DNA of 64,000 nucleotides, from positions 125,741 through 189,740 of the forward strand of contig NZ_KE384505.1 in NCBI RefSeq assembly GCF_000426185.1, given 5' to 3'. This document shows, one piece after another, positions 32,295-43,312 of the stretch (positions are counted from its first letter, which is position 1; the number at the start of each line of letters is the position of its first letter). The stretch is from Cellulomonas sp. URHD0024 (GTDB lineage: Bacteria > Actinomycetota > Actinomycetes > Actinomycetales > Cellulomonadaceae). The position numbers and the translations under genes are program-made. The notes under the pieces are model-generated. The model searched no databases. It saw nothing but the letters and a program-made list of their open reading frames with translations, and had not been told where the DNA came from.

Positions 32295-32792
32295 TCAGTG
32301 GCTGTAGTAGTTCGTGTCGATGGCGCGCTGGCGGCTGAGCTCGATCTCGGCCTCCGCCTCCGCACGACCGACCCAGTGGGCGCCCTCGACGGACTTACCG
32401 GGCTCCAGGTCCTTGTACACCTCGAAGAAGTGCTGGATCTCGAGGCGGTGGAAGTCGGAGACGTCGTCGATGTCCTGGCGCCAGGCAGCGCGCTGGTCAC
32501 CGGTGGGGACGCACAGGACCTTGTCGTCGCCGCCGGCCTCGTCGCGCATCCGGAACATGCCCAGGGCGCGGCAGCGGATCAGGCAGCCGGGGAACGTGGG
32601 CTCCTCGAGCAGCACCAGAGCGTCCAACGGGTCACCGTCCTCGCCGAGGGTGCCCTCGATGAAGCCGTAGTCGTCGGGATAGCGGGTCGAGGTGAACAGC
32701 ATCCTGTCGAGCCGGATACGCCCCGTCGCGTGGTCCACCTCGTACTTGTTGCGCTGGCCCTTCGGAATCTCGATCGTGACGTCGAACTCCAC
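32295..32792 (-). CDS. ppa: Inorganic pyrophosphatase (family I)
   Basis: A 165-residue cytoplasmic enzyme that hydrolyses pyrophosphate to phosphate and drives biosynthetic reactions forward. It shows [18 protein letters not shown] at the start, [20 protein letters not shown] with the D-x-D-P-x-D metal motif, and [16 protein letters not shown]. Length is normal for the family. The GTG at 32792 follows a GGAGGAG ribosome site. It is divergent from dacB, the usual order in Actinobacteria. Confidence 0.95.
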   Translation of the reverse strand: MEFDVTIEIPKGQRNKYEVDHATGRIRLDRMLFTSTRYPDDYGFIEGTLGEDGDPLDALVLLEEPTFPGCLIRCRALGMFRMRDEAGGDDKVLCVPTGDQRAAWRQDIDDVSDFHRLEIQHFFEVYKDLEPGKSVEGAHWVGRAEAEAEIELSRQRAIDTNYYSH

Positions 32793-32957
32793 AGCTCTCC
32801 TCCGCCCCGCGTCCGCGCCCGGGGATTCCGGGAACCGGCAGTCGCAGCGACACTCGTCGTGCGGCGCGCCGGGTGTCAGGGGCGCCTTCGTCTCGGACAG
32901 TAGTCTGACGCACCGAACGGCCGGTAACGAGTGGAGACAGAACGGGAAGGGGTGATC

Positions 32958-34370
32958 ATGACCACAGCGGGACGGGTCGTGGGCACCAGCCTGCTCGTGG
33001 TGGTCCTCGCCGCGGCCGCCTACGTCACCGGCGACGCCTACGACATGGTCCCCGGGCTGGTCACGCTCGCCCCGGCGGCCGCCCAGCCGGAACCCTTCCC
33101 CACGGCTCCCGGAGCGGTCGAGCCGGCGGCCCTGACGCCCGCCCTGACCGACCTCGACCCGCAGGTTCCCGTGCCGGGCGACGCGCAGCTGCAGGCGCTC
33201 GTCGACGGGCTCGTCGCGGACCCGCGGATGGGGGCCAGCGTCGGGGTGCTGGTGCAGGACCAGCTCACCGGGGACACGCTCGCAGGTCATCTTCCCGACG
33301 CGGGCCGCACGCCTGCCTCGACGGCCAAGCTGGTGACGGCGATCGCGTCGCTGAGCACGCTCAGCCCGGACACCACCCTGCCGACGACGGTCGTGCAGGG
33401 CGACGGCAAGCGGATCGTCCTGGTCGGTGGCGGCGACATGATGCTCGCCGCGGGCGCCGGCGACCCGTCCGCGACGGAGGGGCATGCGGGCCTGGCGGAC
33501 CTCGCCGCACAGGCCGCCAAGGCGCTGCAGCTGGAGGGCAGGACGACGGTCGAGCTCGGTGTCGACGACAGCCTGTTCTCCGGCCCGGCGCTGAACCCGA
33601 CGTGGGCGACGGGCGACATCGCCGCGGGGTTCGTCGCGCCGGTCACCGCGCTGGCCGTCGACACGGCCAAGATCAAGCCGGGCGAGTACCCGCCGCGCTA
33701 CTCGGACCCGTCGATCGCCGCGGCGAAGATGTTCAAGGCCCGGCTCGCCGAGAAGGGCATCACCGTCAGCGGCGAGCCGTTCCGCGCAGACAAGCCGTCG
33801 AAGGGCCACGAGATCGGGCGCGTGGAGTCGGCGACCCTCGACAGGATCGTGCACCACTTCCTCGACACCTCCGACAACACGATCACCGAGGTCGTCTCCC
33901 GGCTCGTGGCGATCGACGAGGGCCTCCCGGCGACCTTCGAGGGCGCTGCCGCGGCGGTGCTGCACGTGGTCGACGTCGCGGGCGTCGACACGGCGGGTGC
34001 GCACCTGGTCGACGCGTCGGGCCTCGGCGCGGGCTCGGTCCTGCCGCCCAGCCTGCTCACCGGCCTGGTCCGCCTGTCCACGGACCCCGAGCACCCGAAC
34101 CTGCGCGACGTCGCGACGGGCATGCCGATCGGCGGTCTGACCGGCACCCTGTCCGACCGCTACTCGCAGTCGCAGGCCCGGGGCCTCGTGCGCGCCAAGA
34201 CCGGGAGCCTTCCGCACGTCACGGCGTTGTCGGGAACCGTCCTCGATGCCGACTCGCGGCAGCTCGTCTTCGCGGTCCTCGCCGACGCCACGCCCGACGG
34301 CGGGCAGTGGGGCCCGCGCGCGGCGATCGACGAGTTCGTCGGCACGCTCGCGGCGTGCGGCTGTCGCTGA
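32958..34370 (+). CDS. dacB: D-alanyl-D-alanine carboxypeptidase/endopeptidase (PBP4 type, S13)
   Basis: A 470-residue exported penicillin-binding protein. N-terminal signal/anchor helix (residues 6-22); catalytic motifs STAK (121-124), SDN (305-307) and KTG (414-416) are all present. It trims or cuts peptidoglycan peptides outside the membrane. The ATG at 32958 follows a GGAAGGGG site; an in-frame GTG two codons earlier is possible. First gene of the long co-directional run towards ftsH. The 165 bases between it and ppa hold the two divergent promoters, which I cannot place precisely. Confidence 0.92.
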   Translation: MTTAGRVVGTSLLVVVLAAAAYVTGDAYDMVPGLVTLAPAAAQPEPFPTAPGAVEPAALTPALTDLDPQVPVPGDAQLQALVDGLVADPRMGASVGVLVQDQLTGDTLAGHLPDAGRTPASTAKLVTAIASLSTLSPDTTLPTTVVQGDGKRIVLVGGGDMMLAAGAGDPSATEGHAGLADLAAQAAKALQLEGRTTVELGVDDSLFSGPALNPTWATGDIAAGFVAPVTALAVDTAKIKPGEYPPRYSDPSIAAAKMFKARLAEKGITVSGEPFRADKPSKGHEIGRVESATLDRIVHHFLDTSDNTITEVVSRLVAIDEGLPATFEGAAAAVLHVVDVAGVDTAGAHLVDASGLGAGSVLPPSLLTGLVRLSTDPEHPNLRDVATGMPIGGLTGTLSDRYSQSQARGLVRAKTGSLPHVTALSGTVLDADSRQLVFAVLADATPDGGQWGPRAAIDEFVGTLAACGCR

Positions 34371-34435
34371 CGAACCCGTTGCGCCGACGGCTGAACGCGA
34401 GATGCGCCCGCGAGAGCGGCGGCTAACGTGACGGT

Positions 34436-35482
34436 GTGGAGCCCTCCCCGAACGATCTGAGAGCCGGTCTCGTCGACTGGCAACGCGCCGCGAGGATCGC
34501 GGGTCGGCTGGCGAAGCCGGGCCCGACGGCCGAGCGCGGACAGCTGGAGAGCCTCGTCGACGAGCTGCGCGACGCGGCGGGCCGGGCGGCCGGGCATGTC
34601 GCGACGATCACGCAGCTCGAGGCTCAGGACGGCACGGACCCGAAGGACGTGTCGAACGTGCTGGTGGTCGACCGGCCCCGGTGGGCGCAGGCGAACGCGG
34701 AGATGTTCGGCGTCATGACGGGCGGCGTCGACGTGCCGGCAGGCCAGGCCGCGCGCGCCGCGGGCGCGGTCCAGGTCGGTGGGGTGCTCGCGCTGCTGTC
34801 CACCAAGGTGCTCGGCCAGTTCGACCCCTTCACGCCCCAGGACACGTTCCACGGCCGCCTGCTCCTCGTCGCGCCGAACGTCCTGCACCACGAGCGCAAG
34901 CTCAAGGTCGACTCCTCGGACTTCCGGCTCTGGGTGGCGCTGCACGAACAGACCCACGCGATGCAGTTCGCGGCGGCGCCCTGGCTCGCGGAGCACGTGC
35001 GGTCCCGGGCCGCAGAGCTGCTGGGCGACCTCACAGGTGAGGGTGCCAGGTCCGACCTGCTTGGCTCGGTGACGCGGGCGCTGAGCGACGGCGGCGGCGG
35101 GATCCTCGAGGCGCTCTCGCCCGAGCAGCGGACGGTCTTCGAGGAGGTCGGCGCGGTCATGGCGGTCCTGGAAGGGCACGCCGACGTGACGATGGACGAG
35201 GTCGGTCCGTCCGTCGTCCCGACTGTCAGGTCCATCCGCAAGGCGTTCGAGGCCCGCCGCGACCAGGCGTCCAAGGGCAGGGGTCTCGACCAGGTGCTGC
35301 GCCGGTTGCTGGGACTCGACGCGAAGCTCGCCCAGTACCGCGACGGCGCGAAGTTCGTGCGGGAGGTGCGCAGCTCCGTCGGCACCTCCGGGTTCAACGC
35401 GGTCTTCGCGACGGCGGAGAACCTGCCGCTGCCCCGCGAGATCGCGGACCCGCGGGCGTGGGTGCGCCGGGTGCACGGGTAA
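34436..35482 (+). CDS. Zinc-dependent metalloprotease (DUF2342 / zincin_2 family)
   Basis: A 348-residue protein with the zincin motif HEQTH (170-174) and a downstream EGHAD (246-250) that supplies the third ligand. The family is conserved in Actinobacteria between dacB and tilS, sometimes mislabelled as F420 biosynthesis-associated. No signal peptide is visible, so it is probably cytoplasmic. Natural substrates are unknown. GTG start; 65 bases after dacB. Confidence 0.88.
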   Translation: MEPSPNDLRAGLVDWQRAARIAGRLAKPGPTAERGQLESLVDELRDAAGRAAGHVATITQLEAQDGTDPKDVSNVLVVDRPRWAQANAEMFGVMTGGVDVPAGQAARAAGAVQVGGVLALLSTKVLGQFDPFTPQDTFHGRLLLVAPNVLHHERKLKVDSSDFRLWVALHEQTHAMQFAAAPWLAEHVRSRAAELLGDLTGEGARSDLLGSVTRALSDGGGGILEALSPEQRTVFEEVGAVMAVLEGHADVTMDEVGPSVVPTVRSIRKAFEARRDQASKGRGLDQVLRRLLGLDAKLAQYRDGAKFVREVRSSVGTSGFNAVFATAENLPLPREIADPRAWVRRVHG

Positions 35483-35493
35483 CCGGTGGCGAC

Positions 35494-36501
35494 GTGACTG
35501 GTCCGGCGCCGGCGGTCGCGGCGGTGCGATCCGCGGTCGCCACGCACCTCGGCGACGTCGAGCCGGGGGAGCAGGTGCTCGTCGCGTGCTCCGGGGGAGC
35601 GGACTCGCTCGCGCTCGCGGCGGGTGCGGCGTTCGTGGGGACGCGGGCGGGCTGGCGGGTCGGGGCGGTGATCGTCGACCACGGACTGCAGGACGGCTCG
35701 GCCGCGATCGCAAGGACGGCCGCGGACGCGTGCGGACGCCTCGGCCTCGATCCGGTCGAGGTGGTGCGCGTCGTCGCGACCGGCCCAGGCGGACCGGAGG
35801 CGGCAGCCCGCGCGGCCCGCTACGCGGCGCTCGAGGCGACCGACGCCACCGCGATCCTGCTCGGGCACACCCTCGACGACCAGGCCGAGACGGTCCTGCT
35901 CGGCCTCGCACGCGGTTCCGGCGCGCGGGCGCTGGCGGGGATGCCGGCGACCCGCGGCCGGTTCCGACGCCCCCTGCTCGGACTGCGCCGGGCCGACACC
36001 GAGGCGGCCTGCGCGGCCCAGGGACTGACGCCTTGGCAGGATCCGACGAACGACGGCTCGCACCCGGACGCCCCCCTGCGCAGCCGGGTGCGCTCCGAGG
36101 TGCTGCCGACCCTCGAACGCGTCCTCGGTCCCGGGGTGGCGCAGGCGCTCGCCCGCACCGCGGCGCAGCTGCGCGACGACGCGGACGCACTGGACGGGCT
36201 GGCGGCCGAGCTCCTGGCCGGAGCAGCGGGTGAACCTGAGGCTGAACCTGGGGTGGACGCGCGCTGGCTGGACGTCGAGCACCTGCGCAACGCCCCGGAC
36301 GCGGTTCGCCGGCGAGCCCTGCGCACCGCCATGATCGCTGCGGGGAGCCCGGCCGGTGCGCTGAGCCGGGCGCACGTCCTGGCCGTCGACGCGCTGGTCG
36401 TGGACTGGCGCGGGCAGGGTCCGGTCGCCCTCCCCGGCGGGGTCGCCGCTCGCCGGGCGTATGGCAGGCTTGCTCTCGGACCCACAGAAACCGGCGCCTA
36501 G
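35494..36501 (+). CDS. tilS: tRNA(Ile)-lysidine synthase
   Basis: A 335-residue enzyme that converts C34 of the AUA-reading tRNA-Ile to lysidine using ATP. The PP-loop is [15 protein letters not shown]; further landmarks are [30 protein letters not shown] and [14 protein letters not shown]-terminal tRNA-binding part is short, as in other Actinobacteria. The GTG at 35494 follows a GGTGG stretch; an earlier ATG at 35458 would overlap the metalloprotease gene and is less likely. Confidence 0.92.
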   Translation: MTGPAPAVAAVRSAVATHLGDVEPGEQVLVACSGGADSLALAAGAAFVGTRAGWRVGAVIVDHGLQDGSAAIARTAADACGRLGLDPVEVVRVVATGPGGPEAAARAARYAALEATDATAILLGHTLDDQAETVLLGLARGSGARALAGMPATRGRFRRPLLGLRRADTEAACAAQGLTPWQDPTNDGSHPDAPLRSRVRSEVLPTLERVLGPGVAQALARTAAQLRDDADALDGLAAELLAGAAGEPEAEPGVDARWLDVEHLRNAPDAVRRRALRTAMIAAGSPAGALSRAHVLAVDALVVDWRGQGPVALPGGVAARRAYGRLALGPTETGA

Positions 36502-36539
36502 GCACGGTCGACGTACTGCAACGACGAGGAGCGATCTCG

Positions 36540-37094
36540 GTGGACCCGGCGGACATGGGCAACGACCTCGAGCGGGTCCTCCTCACGGAAGAGCAGCTGC
36601 AGAGCCGTCTCGACGAGATCGCGGGGCAGATCGACGCCGACTACGCGGGACGCGATCTCCTGCTGGTCGGCGTTCTGAAGGGTGCCGTGATGGTCATGGC
36701 GGACCTCGCGCGGCGCCTGCACTCGCCGGTGCAGATGGACTGGATGGCCGTGTCCTCCTACGGCTCGGGTACCAAGTCCTCGGGCGTGGTCCGGATCCTC
36801 AAGGACCTCGACGCCGACCTGACCGGCCGGCACGTCCTCATCGTCGAGGACATCATCGACTCCGGCCTGACGCTGTCCTGGCTGCTGTCCAACCTTCGCT
36901 CGCGCGGCCCGGCCACGGTCGAGGTCGCGACGATGCTGCGCAAGCCCGATGCGGCCAAGGTCGAGGTCGACGTCCGGTACGTCGGGTTCGACATCGGGAA
37001 CGAGTTCGTCGTCGGCTACGGCCTCGACTACGCCGAGAAGTACCGCAACCTCCCGTTCGTCGGAACGCTGGCCCCGAGCGTCTACGGGGCCTGA
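36540..37094 (+). CDS. hpt: Hypoxanthine(-guanine) phosphoribosyltransferase
   Basis: A 184-residue purine salvage enzyme that joins hypoxanthine or guanine with PRPP. The PRPP loop is [19 protein letters not shown] and the pyrophosphate loop region is [39 protein letters not shown] is the typical C-terminal purine site. GTG at 36540 follows GAGGAG. Lies between tilS and ftsH as in many Gram-positive bacteria. Confidence 0.95.
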   Translation: MDPADMGNDLERVLLTEEQLQSRLDEIAGQIDADYAGRDLLLVGVLKGAVMVMADLARRLHSPVQMDWMAVSSYGSGTKSSGVVRILKDLDADLTGRHVLIVEDIIDSGLTLSWLLSNLRSRGPATVEVATMLRKPDAAKVEVDVRYVGFDIGNEFVVGYGLDYAEKYRNLPFVGTLAPSVYGA

Positions 37095-37223
37095 GCAGCG
37101 CCGGGATGCACCGTTGCGCGTGTGCGCCCTCGGTGAACACGGGCGGGCGTCCGCAGGTTCATCGGGTAACTTCGAGCAACCAGACCCGCGAGCGGAGGAT
37201 GAGGGGCTCGGCCCCGATCACCC

Positions 37224-39254
37224 ATGAACGTCAAGCGTCTTTCTCGTAGCCTCCTCGTGTGGATCGCCGTCGCGGTGGCCATCGCGGCCTTCGGCTTCAC
37301 CTCGTTCAACCAGCCCAAGGTCAGCAGCATCGACACCTCGGACGGCATGGCCCTGATCGAGTCGGGCAAGGTCGACCAGGCGAAGATCACCGAGGGCGTC
37401 CAGCGCGTCAACCTCACGCTCGCCGACGACTTCACCAAGGGTGACAAGAACTTCGGCAAGCTCGTCCAGTTCAACTACGTGGTCCCGCAGGGCGAGACCG
37501 TGGTCGACGCGATCGCGAAGGCGAACCCCAAGGACGGGTACACGTCGGACGTGCCGCAGAGCCCGTGGTGGATCAGCGTCCTGACGTTCCTGATCCCGCT
37601 GATCATCATCGTCGGGCTGTTCTTCTTCCTCAGCTCGCAGATGCAGGGTGGCGGCTCGCGCGTCATGAGCTTTGGCAAGTCCCGCGCCAAGCTGGTCAAC
37701 AAGGAGTCCCCGCAGGTCACGTTCGCGGACGTCGCGGGTGTCGACGAGGCCGTCGAGGAGCTCGAGGAGATCAAGGACTTCCTGGCCGAGCCCGCCAAGT
37801 TCCAGGCGGTCGGCGCGAAGATCCCCAAGGGTGTGCTGCTGTACGGGCAGCCCGGAACCGGCAAGACCCTGCTCGCCCGCGCCGTCGCCGGCGAGGCCGG
37901 GGTGCCGTTCTACTCGATCTCGGGCTCCGACTTCGTCGAGATGTTCGTGGGCGTCGGCGCGAGCCGCGTCCGCGACCTCTTCGACCAGGCCAAGCAGAAC
38001 GCCCCGGCCATCATCTTCATCGACGAGATCGACGCGGTCGGTCGGCACCGTGGCGCCGGCATGGGCGGCGGGCACGACGAGCGCGAGCAGACGCTCAACC
38101 AGATGCTCGTCGAGATGGACGGCTTCGACCCGAACGCGAACGTCATCCTCATCGCCGCGACCAACCGCCCGGACATCCTCGACCCCGCACTGCTGCGCCC
38201 GGGCCGCTTCGACCGTCAGGTCGCCGTGGACGCACCCGACCTGAAGGGTCGCGAGCAGATCCTCAAGGTGCACTCGCAGGGCAAGCCGATGGCCCCGCAC
38301 GTCGACCTGAACGTCGTCGCGCGCCGCACGCCCGGCTTCACGGGTGCGGACCTGGCCAACGTGCTCAACGAGGCTGCGCTGCTCACGGCTCGCACGGGCC
38401 AGCAGATCATCACGGACCACACGCTCGACGAGGCGATCGACCGCGTGATCGCCGGCCCGCAGAAGCGCACCCGGGTGATGAACCCCAAGGAGATCAAGAT
38501 CACCGCGTACCACGAGGGCGGGCACGCCCTGGTGGCGGCGGCGCTGCGGTACACGGATCCGGTCACCAAGGTGACGATCCTGCCGCGCGGCCGAGCCCTC
38601 GGGTACACGATGGTCATGCCGACGGAGGACAAGTACTCGACCACCCGCAACGAGCTGCTGGACACCCTGTCCTACGCGATGGGTGGGCGCGTCGCCGAGG
38701 AGCTCGTCTTCCACGACCCGACGACGGGCGCCAGCAACGACATCGAGAAGGCGTCGGCCACGGCCCGCAAGATGGTCACGCAGTTCGGCATGAGCGCCCG
38801 GCTCGGCGCGATCCAGCTGGGGCAGGCGTCCGGCGAGGTGTTCATGGGCCGCGACATGGGCCACCAGCGCGACTACTCCGAGGACGTCGCCGCCTCCATC
38901 GACCTCGAGGTGCGTTCCCTGATCGAGCGCGCCCACGACGAGGCCTGGGAGATCCTGGTGGAGTACCGCGATGTCCTCGACCACCTGGTGCTGGAGCTGC
39001 TCGAGAAGGAGACGCTCAACCAGCAGGAGCTCGCCACGATCTTCGAGCCGATCACCAAGCGCCCGCCTCGTCAGGTCTGGCTGTCCAGCGACCAGCGCGC
39101 CGTCTCCGAGCGTCCCCCGGTGATGACGCCCGCCGAGCTCAAGGCGCTCAACGGCAAGCCGATCATCCCCGAGGACGAGGCCGCCGAGGCGTTCGGGTTC
39201 CCGGGCGAGCAGATCGTGCAGCTCCCGCCGGGGCAGACGCCGGACAAGAGGTAG
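37224..39254 (+). CDS. ftsH: ATP-dependent zinc metalloprotease FtsH
   Basis: A 676-residue membrane AAA protease. Helix 1 at residues 10-28 and helix 2 at 115-137 frame a small extracytoplasmic domain; Walker A GQPGTGKT (208-215), Walker B IIFIDE (263-268), the second region of homology [19 protein letters not shown] (312-330) and the protease motif HEGGH (430-434) are intact. It degrades unneeded membrane and soluble proteins. The ribosome site is weak: GGAGGATGAGG lies ~25 bases before the ATG, separated by a small GGGGCTCGGCCCC hairpin that could bring it closer. Confidence 0.96.
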   Translation: MNVKRLSRSLLVWIAVAVAIAAFGFTSFNQPKVSSIDTSDGMALIESGKVDQAKITEGVQRVNLTLADDFTKGDKNFGKLVQFNYVVPQGETVVDAIAKANPKDGYTSDVPQSPWWISVLTFLIPLIIIVGLFFFLSSQMQGGGSRVMSFGKSRAKLVNKESPQVTFADVAGVDEAVEELEEIKDFLAEPAKFQAVGAKIPKGVLLYGQPGTGKTLLARAVAGEAGVPFYSISGSDFVEMFVGVGASRVRDLFDQAKQNAPAIIFIDEIDAVGRHRGAGMGGGHDEREQTLNQMLVEMDGFDPNANVILIAATNRPDILDPALLRPGRFDRQVAVDAPDLKGREQILKVHSQGKPMAPHVDLNVVARRTPGFTGADLANVLNEAALLTARTGQQIITDHTLDEAIDRVIAGPQKRTRVMNPKEIKITAYHEGGHALVAAALRYTDPVTKVTILPRGRALGYTMVMPTEDKYSTTRNELLDTLSYAMGGRVAEELVFHDPTTGASNDIEKASATARKMVTQFGMSARLGAIQLGQASGEVFMGRDMGHQRDYSEDVAASIDLEVRSLIERAHDEAWEILVEYRDVLDHLVLELLEKETLNQQELATIFEPITKRPPRQVWLSSDQRAVSERPPVMTPAELKALNGKPIIPEDEAAEAFGFPGEQIVQLPPGQTPDKR

Positions 39255-39260
39255 CCGGGG

Positions 39261-39872
39261 GTGGGCGACATCACGCCGGCCCTCGGCCACAAGGGTGCCG
39301 CGATCGCGGCGTACGACCAGTCCCGCGTCGAGGCGGCGATCCGCGAGCTGCTGCTGGCCGTCGGTGAGGACCCGGACCGCGAGGGTCTGCGCGAGACGCC
39401 CGCGCGCGTGGCGCGCTCCTACAAGGAGATCTTCGCCGGGCTGTTCCAGGAGCCCGCCGACGTCCTGACCACGACGTTCGACCTGGGTCACGACGAGATG
39501 GTGCTGGTCAAGGACATCGAGGTGTACTCGACGTGCGAGCACCACCTGGTGCCGTTCCACGGCGTCGCGCACGTCGGCTACATCCCCGGTGCGGACGGCC
39601 AGATCACCGGCCTCAGCAAGCTCGCACGGCTCGTCGACGTGTTCGCGCGTCGCCCGCAGGTGCAGGAGCGGCTGACGGCGCAGATCGCCGACGCCCTGGT
39701 GACCGAGCTGGCGCCCCGCGGCGTGCTCGTCGTGGTGGAGTGCGAACACCTCTGCATGTCGATGCGCGGCGTGCGCAAGCCGGGCTCGCGCACCGTGACC
39801 TCCGCCGTCCGTGGGCAGATGCGCGACGTCGCCACGCGGGCCGAGGCCATGAGCCTCGTGCTCGGTCGCTGA
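39261..39872 (+). CDS. folE: GTP cyclohydrolase I
   Basis: A 203-residue enzyme that turns GTP into dihydroneopterin triphosphate, first step of folate synthesis. Zinc ligands are in [13 protein letters not shown] and [30 protein letters not shown] is the family's N-terminal signature. GTG start six bases after the ftsH stop. Begins the folE-folP-folBK series. Confidence 0.95.
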   Translation: MGDITPALGHKGAAIAAYDQSRVEAAIRELLLAVGEDPDREGLRETPARVARSYKEIFAGLFQEPADVLTTTFDLGHDEMVLVKDIEVYSTCEHHLVPFHGVAHVGYIPGADGQITGLSKLARLVDVFARRPQVQERLTAQIADALVTELAPRGVLVVVECEHLCMSMRGVRKPGSRTVTSAVRGQMRDVATRAEAMSLVLGR

Positions 39873-39887
39873 CGCACCTCGCGCGCC

Positions 39888-40811
39888 ATGTCCGCGACGC
39901 CGAGGCCCACCAGCGTGAAGGGGATCCCGGACGCCGAGCGGACCCTCGTGATGGGCGTCGTCAACGTCACCCCGGACTCGTTCTCGGACGGCGGCCGCTG
40001 GTTCACGCCCTCGGCGGCGGTCGCGCACGGTCTGGAGCTGATCGGCCAGGGCGCCGACCTGCTGGACGTCGGCGGCGAGTCGACCCGTCCCGGCGCGCGC
40101 CGTGTCCCCGTGCAGGACGAGCTGGACCGGGTGCTCCCGGTGGTCGACGGTCTCGTCGCGCGGGGTGCCGTCGTCAGCGTGGACACCACGCGTGCGGTCG
40201 TCGCCCGCGAGGCTGTCGCGCGGGGTGCCCGCCTCGTCAACGACGTCTCGGGCGGACTCGCCGACGACGCCATGTACGGCGTGGTCGCCGAGACGGGCGT
40301 CGCCTATGTGGCCATGCACTGGCGCGGTCACGCGGATGTCATGGACGACCTGGACGACTACGACGACGTCGTCGCCGACGTCCGGCGCGAGCTGGCCTCG
40401 CGCGTCGCGGGTCTGCGCTCCGCCGGTGTGCGCGACGAGCAGATCGTGCTCGACCCGGGCCTGGGGTTCGCGAAGGCCGGCGCGAGCAACTGGCCGCTGC
40501 TGGCGCGGCTTCCCGAGCTGGTGGGGGACGGCTTCCCGGTGCTGGTCGGCGCGAGCCGCAAACGCTTCCTCGGGCACCTGCTCGCGGGTCCCGGCGGCGA
40601 GCCGGCGCCGCCGCTAGCGCGTGACGGCGCGACCGCCGCGGTGTCCGCGCTGGCCGCGGCCGCGGGAGCCTGGTGCGTCCGGGTGCACGAGGTGGCAGGC
40701 TCTGCCGATGCGGTGCGCGTGGCGGCTGCCTGGCGAGCGGTCCCCGACCCGGGCGACGAGGACGAGCTCGCAGTCGACGAGGACGCACGAACCGGAGGGA
40801 GTACGCGGTGA
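39888..40811 (+). CDS. folP: Dihydropteroate synthase
   Basis: A 307-residue TIM-barrel enzyme that couples pterin pyrophosphate with p-aminobenzoate; the sulfonamide target. VMGVVNVTPDSFSDGGR and LDVGGESTRPGARRV are the two signature patterns, with DPGLGFAKAGASNW and GASRKRFLGHLL later. Fifteen bases after folE and overlapping folBK by four bases. Confidence 0.95.
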   Translation: MSATPRPTSVKGIPDAERTLVMGVVNVTPDSFSDGGRWFTPSAAVAHGLELIGQGADLLDVGGESTRPGARRVPVQDELDRVLPVVDGLVARGAVVSVDTTRAVVAREAVARGARLVNDVSGGLADDAMYGVVAETGVAYVAMHWRGHADVMDDLDDYDDVVADVRRELASRVAGLRSAGVRDEQIVLDPGLGFAKAGASNWPLLARLPELVGDGFPVLVGASRKRFLGHLLAGPGGEPAPPLARDGATAAVSALAAAAGAWCVRVHEVAGSADAVRVAAAWRAVPDPGDEDELAVDEDARTGGSTR

Positions 40812-42268
40812 CCACCGACGAGCAGTGGGAGGGCGGCGTCCTGGACGGCGGGGGCCGGCTGCTCGACCAGATCCGCCTCACGGGCATCACGACCACCGGC
40901 TACCACGGCGTGTTCGAGTTCGAGCGGCGCGAGGGTCAGACGTTCGTCGCGGACGTCGTCGTGCACATGGACACCCGCCGGGCGGCCGCTCGCGACGACC
41001 TGGCGCACACGCTCAACTACGGCGTGCTCGCCGAGCAGGTGTCGGCGGTGCTGTCGGGCGATCCGGTGGACCTGATCGAGACCGTCGCGGAGCGCATCGC
41101 GGCCACGGTGCTCTCGCACGCGATCGTGCAGGCCGTCGACGTCAGCGTGCACAAGCCGCAGGCGCCCATCGAGGTGCCGTTCGGGGACGTCGTCGTCCGC
41201 ATCCGCCGCGACCGCGCCAAGCTGCCGGCGGCGGAGCCGTACCTGCCGCGTCCCCAGACCGACACGGTGGCCCACGTGCGCCACAGCCCCACGCCGACCG
41301 CGTCGTTCCCGGTCACGCCGCCGCCCGGTGCTCCGGTGGTCGCCGGTGTCGCGGCAGCGGCCGCCGCACCCGTCGTCCCGCCGACCGTCCCCTGGTCGGC
41401 GATCGTTCCCCCGATCGGCTCGGAGCCCGTGCCGGCACCGGGGGAGGGACCGGATGGTGCCACGGCCGTCGTCGTCCCCACGACCTTCGAGCCGACCGGC
41501 CTGACTCCGGCGCCGTTCGCCCAGCCGCCGGGCAACCCGACGGCTGCCGTCGCCTCCACCGGTGATGCGCGGGACGCGGACGCCAGGACCGGCGACGTCG
41601 GCTCGCAGCTGGTCGAGACGAGCACGGACGCGGTCGTCGGGGAGGTCGTGTCGGACGCTCTCGACGTCCCACCCTCGACGGTCGTCGACGTGGTCCTCGC
41701 GCTGGGGGCGAACATCGGGGCGGCGCAGGAGACGCTGCGCGCCGCGGTCCACGCCCTGTCGCACACCCCCGGCCTCGAGGTGGTGCAGGTGTCGCCGCTC
41801 GCGCGCACGGCAGCCGTCGGAGGACCGGAGCAGGCCGACTACCTGAACGCGGTGGTGCTGGCCCGCACGATGCTCGCCCCGCGCGAGCTGCTGCGCGTGA
41901 CGCAGGCGATCGAGCAGGAGCACGGTCGGCTCCGCGCGGAGCGGTGGGGGCCGCGGACCCTGGACGTCGACATCATCGTGTTCGGCTCGGTCCTCGCCGT
42001 GACGGACGACCTCGAGCTGCCGCACCCGCGGGCGCACGAGCGCGCGTTCGTCCTGGAGCCGTGGGCGCAGCTCGACCCGCAGGCCGTGCTCCCCGGGCTC
42101 GGCGGCGGGCCGGTCGCCGCCCTCGCGGCAACCGCACCGGACCGTGACGGCATCCGCTGGCTCGCCCTCGACTGGCTCACGGCGCCGACCCCGCCGACCC
42201 CGCCGCCCGCGCCGGCCCTGACGGACGACGGCGCGCCCGACGAGGGAGCAGAGGCACCCCGGTCGTGA
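40808..42268 (+). CDS. folK: Bifunctional dihydroneopterin aldolase / HPPK (FolB-FolK fusion)
   Basis: A 486-residue fusion covering two consecutive folate steps. Residues ~15-140 are FolB: IRLTGITTTGYHGVFEFERR and DLIETVAERIAATVL. Residues ~300-455 are the pyrophosphokinase: VVLALGANIGAAQETLRAAV, RTAAVGGPEQADYLNAVVLA and RWGPRTLDVDIIVFG. Between them is a ~155-residue Pro/Ala/Val linker without recognisable fold. FolB-FolK fusions are known in some Actinobacteria; the linker length is notable. GTG at 40808 overlaps folP. Confidence 0.92.
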   Translation: MTTDEQWEGGVLDGGGRLLDQIRLTGITTTGYHGVFEFERREGQTFVADVVVHMDTRRAAARDDLAHTLNYGVLAEQVSAVLSGDPVDLIETVAERIAATVLSHAIVQAVDVSVHKPQAPIEVPFGDVVVRIRRDRAKLPAAEPYLPRPQTDTVAHVRHSPTPTASFPVTPPPGAPVVAGVAAAAAAPVVPPTVPWSAIVPPIGSEPVPAPGEGPDGATAVVVPTTFEPTGLTPAPFAQPPGNPTAAVASTGDARDADARTGDVGSQLVETSTDAVVGEVVSDALDVPPSTVVDVVLALGANIGAAQETLRAAVHALSHTPGLEVVQVSPLARTAAVGGPEQADYLNAVVLARTMLAPRELLRVTQAIEQEHGRLRAERWGPRTLDVDIIVFGSVLAVTDDLELPHPRAHERAFVLEPWAQLDPQAVLPGLGGGPVAALAATAPDRDGIRWLALDWLTAPTPPTPPPAPALTDDGAPDEGAEAPRS

Positions 42269-42759
42269 TGCACACCACCCGCTGGCAGAACCTCCTGCTC
42301 ACGGCCGGGGTCGTCGCGGCCGGCACCTGGATCGTCCTGCGAGCCCTGGCGTCGCGCGGTGCGCTCCCCCCGAGCGTGCCGTGGCTCGTCGTCGTGGTCG
42401 AGCTCGGCATCGCCGCGGTGGTCTTCGTGCTCGGATGGCACGTGCGCCAGTACCTGCAGGGCAAGCGGCCCGACCTCGATGCGTTGCGCGCAGCCCGGAC
42501 CGTCGTTCTCGCGAAGGCCTCCTGCTACACGGGCGCCCTGCTCGCCGGCTGGTACGGAGGACACGTGCTGGCCCTGCTGACGGGGACCGACGAGCCGGGC
42601 AACGGCAGCCGGGTCGTGTCGGCGGCCGTGGCGATGGCGGGTGGAGTCGTGCTGGCGGTCGTCGGCCTCGTGGTCGAGCGGTTCTGCCGGATCCCGCCAC
42701 CGGAGGCTGGCGCGGACGCCGCCCGCGAGCGTCCGGCGCCCGACCCGACCACCCCGTGA
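42265..42759 (+). CDS. DUF3180 membrane protein
   Basis: A 164-residue integral membrane protein with four predicted helices (about residues 9-27, 38-58, 84-104 and 120-140) and a Pro/Ala-rich tail. Conserved right after folK in Actinobacteria; function unknown. The start is either GTG at 42265 or ATG at 42268, both overlapping the folBK stop. Confidence 0.82.
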   Translation: MMHTTRWQNLLLTAGVVAAGTWIVLRALASRGALPPSVPWLVVVVELGIAAVVFVLGWHVRQYLQGKRPDLDALRAARTVVLAKASCYTGALLAGWYGGHVLALLTGTDEPGNGSRVVSAAVAMAGGVVLAVVGLVVERFCRIPPPEAGADAARERPAPDPTTP

Positions 42760-42802
42760 CGGCGCGCGACGTGCTCGATTCCTCCGGTGACAGGATGGGG
42801 AG

Positions 42803-43312
42803 ATGACCTCTGACGCGTTTCCGGTGAGCCGGGAGCCCTTCGACCCGAGCGACGTCATCTGGACGCCCGTGTCCCGCAAGCTGATCGGCGCCCGGCTCAC
42901 GGTCGCCGCGATCGTCCTCGTCCCGCTCCTGCTCGTGACCGGCGTGATCGCGGTCGCCGCGGGGGAGCCCTGGCTCTGGACGCTGCCCGCGGCCGTCGTG
43001 CTGCTCGGCCTCTGGATCAGCTGGCTGGTGCGACGCCAGGTCGGCGCGATGGCGTACGCGGAGCGCGCGGACGACCTGCTGGTGCGGCGGGGCATCATGT
43101 TGCGCTCGCTGGTCGTGGTGCCGTACGGGCGGATGCAGTACGTGGACGTCAACGCCGGCCCGCTGGCCCGCCGGTTCGGTATCGCGACGGTGCAGCTGCA
43201 CACGGCAGCGCCCGCCACGAGCGCCGCGATCAACGGTCTTCCTCCGCAGGAGGCCGCACGCCTGCGCGACCGGATGGCCTCGCGGGGCGAGGCCCGGTTG
43301 GCGGGGCTGTGA
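42803..43312 (+). CDS. PH-domain (bPH2, YdbS-like) membrane protein
   Basis: A 169-residue protein: two helices (~31-53 and 57-76) followed by one bacterial PH domain (VRRGIMLRSLVVVPYGRMQY, LARRFGIATVQLHTAA). Together with the next, larger gene it makes a YdbS/YdbT-type pair, implicated in Bacillus in resistance to bacteriocin-like compounds; role here unproven. ATG at 42803, four-base overlap with the next gene. Confidence 0.85.
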   Translation: MTSDAFPVSREPFDPSDVIWTPVSRKLIGARLTVAAIVLVPLLLVTGVIAVAAGEPWLWTLPAAVVLLGLWISWLVRRQVGAMAYAERADDLLVRRGIMLRSLVVVPYGRMQYVDVNAGPLARRFGIATVQLHTAAPATSAAINGLPPQEAARLRDRMASRGEARLAGL

